Assembly: GCA_947396885.1 (NCBI GenBank)
Contig: OX377206.1
Location: 10,718,778-10,782,777 of the forward strand
Reading direction: 5' to 3'
Origin: Heligmosomoides polygyrus polygyrus
Lineage: Eukaryota; Nematoda; Chromadorea; Rhabditida; Heligmosomidae
Length of the DNA stretch: 64,000 nt
Each line of letters starts with the position of its first letter. Within the stretch, counting starts at the first letter, position 1. The position numbers were made by a program, and so were the translations under genes. This document shows, in pieces, positions 54,881 through 61,036 of this stretch. Below the pieces are notes generated by a model that saw nothing but the letters and a program-made list of their open reading frames with translations, had not been told where the DNA came from and did no database searches.

Positions 54881-55014
54881 GGGAGCGTTTAGGTGCACGC
54901 GACGCACGACGCGATGCAATGATATGCTCCCATATCGATTCATCGCGTAGCGCGATCGATATGGGAGCTTGCAATTACATCGCGTCGCGTGTCGTGCGCA
55001 GACTAAACGATCCC
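54881..55014. mobile_element. 134-bp TNA-type palindromic MITE
   Basis: TAA on both sides (54878-54880, 55015-55017). GGGAGCGTTTAGGTGCACGC on the left and GGGATCGTTTAGTCTGCGCA read inward. The centre is CTCCCATATCGATTCATCGC and its complement. Confidence 0.92.
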
Positions 55015-55017
55015 TAA

Positions 55018-55157
55018 AGGCCTTCGCACACTTTCGCCGCCACGCGGCGCGGCACCACGATTGCAATAGATATCGATTTGCCTCGCGAGGCGATTCTGTG
55101 TCTCTGCCCCATGCTTAAAGATAGGGCTGCCGCGTGGCGGCGAAAGTGTGCGAAGCC
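55018..55157. mobile_element. TNA-type palindromic MITE, directly abutting the previous one
   Basis: It starts right after the shared TAA with AGGCCTTCGCACACTTTCGC. The right arm, read inward, is GGCTTCGCACACTTTCGCCG. A CAATAGATATCGATTTGCC block is central. A C run separates it from the next element, so its right target duplication is lost. Confidence 0.75.
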
Positions 55158-55163
55158 CCCCCC

Positions 55164-55297
55164 CCCTGGTTTACACTTGTGCCGCCACGCGGCGTGGCAT
55201 CACGGTCGCCATAGATATCGATTTTTCGCGCCGCCCTGTCGATATCTATTTCGACCATGATGCCGAGCCGCGCAGCGGCGAAAGTATAAACTAGGGC
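55164..55297. mobile_element. 134-bp TNA-type palindromic MITE
   Basis: CCCTGGTTTACACTTGTGCC on the left and GCCCTAGTTTATACTTTCGC read inward from the right, followed by TAA. Central ATAGATATCGATTTTTCGCG with its complement. The left flank is a C run. Confidence 0.75.
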
Positions 55298-55300
55298 TAA

Positions 55301-55395
55301 GGCGCGTGATGGCTTATGAGGAGCTTTATGAAAGCTATCACTATCGATTAGGCGGCGTAGGCAATCGATATTGATAGCTTTCAAAACGCACTGCC
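55301..55395. repeat. Short palindrome around ATCGATATTGATAGC
   Basis: TGAAAGCTATCACTATCGAT and ATCGATATTGATAGCTTTCA are inverted repeats around GGCGGCGTAGGC. It lies next to three MITEs and is probably another member with eroded ends. Confidence 0.6.
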
Positions 55396-56049
55396 GTACG
55401 ATGGCTGAAATAAATGGCTTTTGAAGGTGGAGTGACGTTCTACCCCGCCCTTTAAACAGAGGCGTGGCAAATGTCTACGTCTCCACTATCTCGTAAGGCA
55501 GCCACTGGACTCTCGAGGAAGCCCAGGGGGTTGGCGGTGGGCGGGCCAGGAGGACGAGGGGGTAGAACGCTCGACCCCCGCTTTTGAAGGCATACATCCG
55601 CCTTAGGTGCGGAATCGTATACTGCATTATACACCGTATGTGAACCAAACAAGACACTTTTGGAGTCAAACTGAGTATTTACATTGTTACACGTTCCAGA
55701 ATTTCCATGTAGGCCGCATTAGCGATTAGCTCAAAAAATTCACCTTGTCTTTCCTTAGGAATTAATTAATTAGTTGCCTGACACCAAAAATATCCCAAGT
55801 GAATTCACCATTCGAGATGTAATTAGATTCATATTTCTACAGGTTTCTTTTGAGCTCATGTCAAAATGCAGACAACCAGAAGCTGACCACGATGCTACCC
55901 AAACGGTTCACCAAGGAGTTCTCGCCCGAAGAAAATGCGAATGCCCAGGTGTTCCAGGTTGTTTGACGATAAAAAGACAGTGGTAGTTAAACTGAATAGG
56001 CGGTTTATTTTTACTTCTTCAAATACAATTATTTTGCGCAGTCAGAATC
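55396..56049. other. No gene seen
   Basis: A patch at 55500-55580 (GGCAGCCACTGGACTCTCGA, CCAGGGGGTTGGCGGTGGGC) resembles 18060-18180 and, inverted, 48010-48070, suggesting another dispersed repeat. The 70-codon frame at 55774-55986 was considered and not called. Confidence 0.35.
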
Positions 56050-56265
56050 TTCGGTACATGACGCGAAGGTGAGCAGCATATATAGGTGGGAGCGCGCCAG
56101 CCAATAATAACCAAGCAGGGCACAGACCGAGCACATGCCAGTCGATCAGGCTACCCACTGTACACACCCTTTCTGAATAGCACGCCCATTCAGTGCGGTC
56201 TGATTGGGTGCGGCTATCCCATCACTCAATGCTGCTCGTCTTCGCAACATATACCGAACCTTCTG
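56050..56265. repeat. Repeat C, second copy
   Basis: GGTACATGACGCGAAGGTGA on the left and, read inward from the right, GGTATATGTTGCGAAGACGA. It includes GCGCGCCAGCCAATAATAAC and CCAAGCAGGGCACAG. Opposite orientation to 45370-45590. Confidence 0.65.
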
Positions 56266-57014
56266 TGTTTCTGTGCCTAATTGGTAGCTTTGTTATTTTC
56301 ACCCAAACATTTTACGTTTCCTGTTCATGTTACAACAAAGTAGAATTGCTGCTGTCAATGTTTGAGTAGAGAGGGCGTTATGCCACCGTATACCGAACCA
56401 AACATTCAAGCCTTGATCAATTATTGATTTAGCCGCCGTTCAGTACCCTGTAAAATGTTACTGTACTTCTAAAATGGTTTTTTTTTTGTTACTCTTGTTA
56501 GAAAAACTTCTAATGACATCGAGTTACCCACAACTAGGATAGTTCCTAGTTGGACAATACTATTCAACGCTACAACAAGAAATACTACAAATAAAAATAA
56601 AAAAAACCATTAAGTGAACAGCATTTAAGTGTATATTATCGAAAGGATAAACACTGTGAGATGTTCGTCGAGTGCATGGCTCGAACTCTTCTTACGATAC
56701 CATGGAAAATTGCATCTTAAAAAGCGTAAAGTCAATACTGTTGCTGAAAGAATAAGATTTCATAAAAACTCTCTTTGGAAGCAGGCAAATAATTCAATCC
56801 CAAAGCAATTCAAAACAACCATCTTCAAATCGAATACATACTTTGACACGATTATAACACATCCGGTTTCATTGGGAAACGTTGATTTTGGCTGAAACGT
56901 GTTCACTTTGACTTCCAGAAGCCTCCAGTTTGACATGAAAATAGAAATAGTGTTCGCACGGTGTACAAGCCGAAGATGGGGAGACAACCATATACATATG
57001 TATCTTTTACATAG
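56266..57014. other. No gene seen
   Basis: An 88-codon frame (56629-56895, +) has ordinary composition but no recognised domain or splice context. Confidence 0.35.
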
Positions 57015-57258
57015 TATTAGGTTGATCGGAAACTTTGGTAGGGTTTTCTTCAAAAGTTCAGAACTTCTAACTTTTGATTGATATAATGACGATGAAGGTC
57101 TACGATGTGGTAGTCGTAGGTTTTCAAAGCTTCTCTGCGAAAGTATATAAGCGCGCATGCTCCTCCATGGGTTTTAGTACAACGCCAGTTCAGAGGAGTA
57201 TTTTCGAGCAATCGTCTTCTACGAGTGACGAAGCTGAAGTGACCGCAGCATTCCGTAA

Positions 57259-57393
57259 ACCCTGGTTTATAGTTGCGCAGCTGCGCGACGCGGCACCATA
57301 GTCGGAATAGATATCGACCGGGCAGCGCGAAAAATCGATATCTATGGCGACCATGACGCCGCGCCGCGTGGCGGCGCAAGTATAAACCAGACC
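57259..57393. mobile_element. 135-bp TNA-type palindromic MITE
   Basis: TAA before (57256-57258), TGA after (57394-57396). ACCCTGGTTTATAGTTGCGC on the left and GGTCTGGTTTATACTTGCGC read inward. Central AATAGATATCGACCGGGC and CGATATCTATGGCGACC. Confidence 0.88.
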
Positions 57394-57396
57394 TGA

Positions 57397-57446
57397 GGCC
57401 TATGTTATACTTCGCCAACAACAGCATCGCTGAAGTATAATATAAC
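57397..57446. mobile_element. 50-bp palindrome with GGCCTATGTTATAC end
   Basis: It abuts the previous MITE at its TGA. GGCCTATGTTATACTTCGCC pairs with the sequence that, read inward, is GGTTATATTATACTTCAGCG. It has the same termini as 51253-51327 and looks like an internally shortened member. Confidence 0.7.
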
Positions 57447-57449
57447 CCC

Positions 57450-57656
57450 AACGTCAACAGCGCATAAGGAGCGGACACCACTACCATCAGCCTCGTCGAC
57501 TACTGGTTCACTCGGTTTCCAAGAAGAGACACGAACTTCAAACACAAGCCTCGGTCACGGTCAGGAACTCGCGTCTAAAGCGACGTAGTAGTGACGAGTT
57601 TTCCGGGGCGGGTTGGACGAGTTTTCGCACAGTATGCAGGCGATCGTTGCGGGACC
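57450..57656 (+). pseudogene. Mariner transposase, N-terminal fragment
   Basis: VDYWFTRFPRRDTNFKHKPR followed by SRSGTR matches the conserved mariner motif (WF..F..GD..L.D..RSGRP). The following DEFSGAGWTSFRTVCRRSLR piece is only loosely mariner-like. It continues the element begun at 57017. Confidence 0.65.
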
Positions 57657-57829
57657 CAAGTACTCCAATCAGTCATCAGGAAACCAACGAGCGAGCGTAA
57701 GCTTCTGTACTCAGCAGGAATCTATGGAAGTTGAATTGAAAAGGAGACGAATGCTAGGAATGAGCAGTAACTACAATCATGGAGCTGGAAGGAATAGAAA
57801 ACCCTCAATTCCCTAAAAATGTTTGCAAA

Positions 57830-58320
57830 CGTTTGCACTGTTGGGATGGGCATGAGCTTCTGTTTTCGCTTCCACTAGAGAATTGACTATGGCTCACATG
57901 TTATATTTGTTTTGAAGAACTGATCCATACACCTGTCCACATTGTTCATTGTTGGTGAAAATTCAATTTAAGCGGAGTTCTGCAGTAGATGTTGAAAGAT
58001 TTTCTTAGTCTGCTATAACGAACTATGCCGCTATGGTAGTTGTGGGGGGGGGGGGGTGGGTCACGTTATAAAAAGTGTCACTAACACGAGCAAAAAGAAA
58101 TGATGGCAAACCTATAATGAGGAAAACAAACGAACAATGCTATAGCTATGTTCTATGCTCTTGATTTAAGCAGGGGAAGGGACTCCAGCATGTGGCTGGA
58201 GTGACGCACCCGTGTTAAAATTGCCTACATCCTGGAGCTCCTTCCATCGCCCAATACGGAAGCAGACAAAATACGGACCTGTAATCGAAAATAAGAGATA
58301 AGACTGCATTTACAGACTGT
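57830..58320. other. No gene seen
   Basis: A G run at about 58046-58058. Otherwise unassigned, inside the larger insertion that splits the mariner. Confidence 0.35.
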
Positions 58321-58327
58321 ATGTAGC

Positions 58328-58440
58328 TACTCCACTCCCGCACCCCACGGTATGCTATGGTGACCCCTCCCCTAACTTCCATAGCGCCACTCCCGCACCC
58401 TATGGTATGCTATGGTGACCCTTCTCCTAACTACCAGATA
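58328..58440 (+). repeat. 55-bp tandem repeat, two copies
   Basis: CACTCCCGCACCC starts at 58333 and 58388. Both are followed by GGTATGCTATGGTGACCC, CTCCTAACT and CCATAG-like sequence. Confidence 0.8.
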
Positions 58441-59344
58441 CCAATAGTTCTATATTTTAAAGCAGAAATCTCGATTGCCTGAGGCTGCCCCACAACTTGG
58501 TCCCAAGCTTACAAGAGCAGCTGGAAATTAAATAGCTTATCTAAATAACAATGGATTTGGTCTTTTGCGCTCCGAAGCAACGTTTGAAACCTTCTGTGGC
58601 TAACGCTTTCCTTCTGCGCTGACATCACCCACAACGTTGTAGCCGCTAGGAGCACTGCAGTAAAATCTTCTTCGTATTGGAATAAAACATGCTATAATCG
58701 TTTATTGATGAAGGTTTTTTTTCGTTTCCGTCTGCAAGTCCAAAAACAACTAAGGAACATAAACAAAGGAACTTAAGAACGTAGGAAAATGGTTTTAGCA
58801 GAAGTGTCCTACCGCTTTCAATCCGCACTTAAAACTATTATCCTTCTCTTAGTGGAGCCTAAGTACCATAGGTACACTTGGTGTTACCTCCCGAGATGGA
58901 AGGTCTTATATGTGTGTAAACCTTGTATTGTATTCCCACCCTTGATCGAGTCACGGAACAGTTCAGCCCGACGAGGCCTCGGTTGGCTGCGACCGCGTGG
59001 CAGTCGCCAGTCGGTCCCGCAACGATCACCTGCATACTGTGCGAAAACTCGTCCAACCCGCTCCGGAAAACTCGTCACTACCATGTCGCTTTAGACGCGA
59101 GTCGGTCAGGACGCCATCAAGCAATGCTGATTCCGCCGTTCTCAGCGCTATCAATGAAGATTCGGAGGCTACAGGGTGGCGCATAAGTACTGAGAGTCCA
59201 GATGCTCAACTTTTGCTCTTCAACTGGATAATTTGCACTGATTGTGTCCGGTAATATAGCGTGAATATGACACCTGTCAGCTTAGGGCGGACTCCGAAAC
59301 CTTGAAGATAAAGGTTCAATTCAATTCAGTTCATTTTTTTTTTC

Positions 59345-60306
59345 AAAAAGTGAGATGGGATGTACCCAGTCGACCACCGTCAGCCGCCTCCAAGCCCTCG
59401 GCCATCAAAACGTGCTGACGCGGTGTCTTGCTATCTTGGCGGATAGCGTGCAGTACACCTGCTTGTCCATCTGCAGGTCCTTCTCCGCTCGGCTCGCAAG
59501 GAGTTTCTGCAGGACTGGGTTACTTAAGATGGGAGTTGGGTCCTCTACGACTCCAACGCACACCGTGCCGTTTGGCTACCTTGAGGAAGAGAGCCGCGTA
59601 CGCAAGCAAACATGAACGTGCACCTCAAGAAGTTTTTCTATGCCGCTTCTGGAACTCGAAGGGAGTGCTGTACTACGAGCTACTCCCGCGAGGGCGCACG
59701 GTCACCACTGTCGCTTGCCACTCATCCCCTAAAAACTCGCAGAAGCTGTTCGGGAAAAGCGGCTGAGAGATCTTCAGTGCACCATCTTCATGACAACGCC
59801 GGACCCCACGTAGCTACAGCAAATAAAGCTAAAGCAACCCTCCAAAAAATCGAGAAGCTGGACTGGGAGACCGTACCCCATCACCTGTATTCTCCTGACA
59901 TAGTCTGATTATCACCATTTATTCCGTTCCTTAACCCTTTCACGACACGAGCGATTTCCAGGTGACCGCCGCGTGGGACAACGCGCATTTTTCCCGCGCG
60001 CAGATATTTGAACTATTTTATTTGTATTATTTGTTAAACACGGAAAACAGTAACGAATGAAGCTTCCCAAGGACCGTCTTGACCATAGTTATTAATGCAC
60101 TCATTGATTAATATTGTACTATTAAATGGTTGATAATTTTCCATGAAGTATTCTCATCAAGGTGTCTGACGACATCGTCAGACAATGTCGTGAAAGGGTT
60201 AAAGGTTTTCTCGGCTAGGAGAACTTTCACAAGATTTGAAGATTTACTTCGCGCGGTTGCCGGGAAAAAGGGACCGCTCACCTCCCTCGTAGATGAACTG
60301 CTTTAG
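59345..60306 (+). pseudogene. Mariner transposase, middle and C-terminal part, broken
   Basis: Recognisable in shifting frames: a degenerate first catalytic block SWVLYDSNAHRAVWLP near 59530, then GVLYYELLPRGRTVTT, HLHDNAGPHVATANKAKA (second D), ETVPHHLYSPDIV, and YHHLFRS just before the MITE at 59935. After the MITE the frame resumes with KVFSARRTFTRFEDLL and AVAGKKGPLTSLVDELL to a TAG at about 60306. Several frameshifts and stops. Confidence 0.75.
59935..60198. mobile_element. 264-bp piggyBac-type MITE
   Basis: The ends CCCTTTCACGACA and TGTCGTGAAAGGG are perfect 13-bp inverted repeats flanked by TTAA on both sides (59931-59934, 60199-60202). The CCC start and TTAA duplication are characteristic of the piggyBac superfamily. 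No coding capacity. It lies within the mariner coding region, and removal restores the frame across the site. Confidence 0.92.
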
Positions 60307-60468
60307 TGATTGTAACAACAATGGTGATTATATTAGTGATTGATCTGCATTGCGTGCTGAATAAAGAAATAAAGAAGGAAAACGAAAACCCTATCAAGGC
60401 TTTCCGATCAATCTAAAACTCTTTAAATGCAAGACTTGCTCATGGATATTGCCTGACGACTGATCTAA

Positions 60469-60603
60469 GGGGTCGTTTAGTGTGCGCGCGAACGCGCGAC
60501 GCGATGCCATGTGTAGTGGCCGAATCGATCAATCGCGTCGCTCGATCAATTTGGCCACTACACATGCATCGCGTCGCGCGTCGCGCGCACACTAAACGAC
60601 CCC
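60469..60603. mobile_element. 135-bp TNA-type palindromic MITE
   Basis: The left end GGGGTCGTTTAGTGTGCGCG and the right end read inward, GGGGTCGTTTAGTGTGCGCG, are identical for 20 bases. TAA precedes and TGA follows, in a CTNAG context on both sides. The centre is GGCCGAATCGATCAATCGCG. Confidence 0.92.
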
Positions 60604-60619
60604 TGAGACTGTATTCCTT

Positions 60620-60995
60620 ACCAGGGAAGGGTCTCAGGCATATGTTTGGACGAGTAAAAGGCAGCGGTTATGAAAAAATGCAAAAATGTTGCATAGCACT
60701 GGAGTCGAACCTCTGACTAGCACTTGTAGAGCAGCGCCGCACCCTGCTGAGCCAATGGACCGCTTGGCTCGGAACCTTTCGCAACGTCCCGCACATCAGC
60801 GCGCTCGTATGCACGTGGGCGCTCGCTAATAGTGTGCCCAACTTCGAGCGCCCGTACCACTTTGTGTTCAATGACTGAGCGGAAACGAAACATATCTTAC
60901 TACTCTGCGAACGGTGGAGATCCTCTCAGTACTATCCGTTTCCCCCGTTGAGACATACGCCTGAGACCCTTCTCTGGTTAGCTATCAATGCTAGC
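60620..60995 (-). repeat. Repeat family B, solo arm with tRNA-like core
   Basis: On the minus strand the core reads TGGCTCAGCAGGGTGCGGCG (A-box-like) and CAGAGGTTCGACTCCAGTG (B-box-like), a clear tRNA-derived block. Family B outer words (AGAAGGGTCTCAGGCGTATG, CAACGGGGGAAACGG) flank it on both sides, once in each orientation. This solo copy shows the tRNA-like core best. Confidence 0.7.
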
Positions 60996-61036
60996 AATGC
61001 TTGAGCGGCACCAATAAAGGACTATTCAATACTCAC

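Larger units (their letters stand above)
57545..59125. repeat. Inverted duplication of a mariner segment, arms about 1.3 kb apart
   Basis: The segment at about 57545-57656 (CTCGCGTCTAAAGCGAC, GACGAGTTTTCCGG, GGGTTGGACGAGTTTTCGCA, CAGTATGCAGGCGATCGTTG) is repeated in reverse complement at about 58990-59125. The outer parts of the arms diverge. Only this short mariner-derived piece is duplicated. Confidence 0.75.
57017..60416 (+). mobile_element. Mariner broken up by several later insertions
   Basis: The left end TTAGGTTGATCGGAAACTTT (after TA) and the right end, read inward, TTAGATTGATCGGAAAGCCT are followed by matching TAGGGTTTTC words. Transposase pieces lie in order between them, interrupted by two TNA palindromes (57259-57393, 57397-57446), a larger unidentified insertion (roughly 57700-59340) and a piggyBac-type MITE (59935-60198). 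Removing these leaves about 1.4 kb, near mariner size. The TA after the right end is not preserved. Confidence 0.7.

Noticed and set aside
55774..55986. 70-codon plus-strand frame after a TTTCTACAG acceptor-like site
   Set aside because: No matching donor or neighbouring exon in phase was found, and composition alone is not enough.
58646..58828. Minus-strand frame with a signal-peptide-like hydrophobic segment
   Set aside because: Sixty codons, no clear splice sites or homology recognised, and it lies inside an insertion that splits a mariner.
59170..59200. Separate mariner left end at ACAGGGTGGCGCATAAGTA
   Set aside because: It resembles another mariner family's terminus, but no matching right end was found. 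The better pairing for the transposase pieces is 57017 with 60416.
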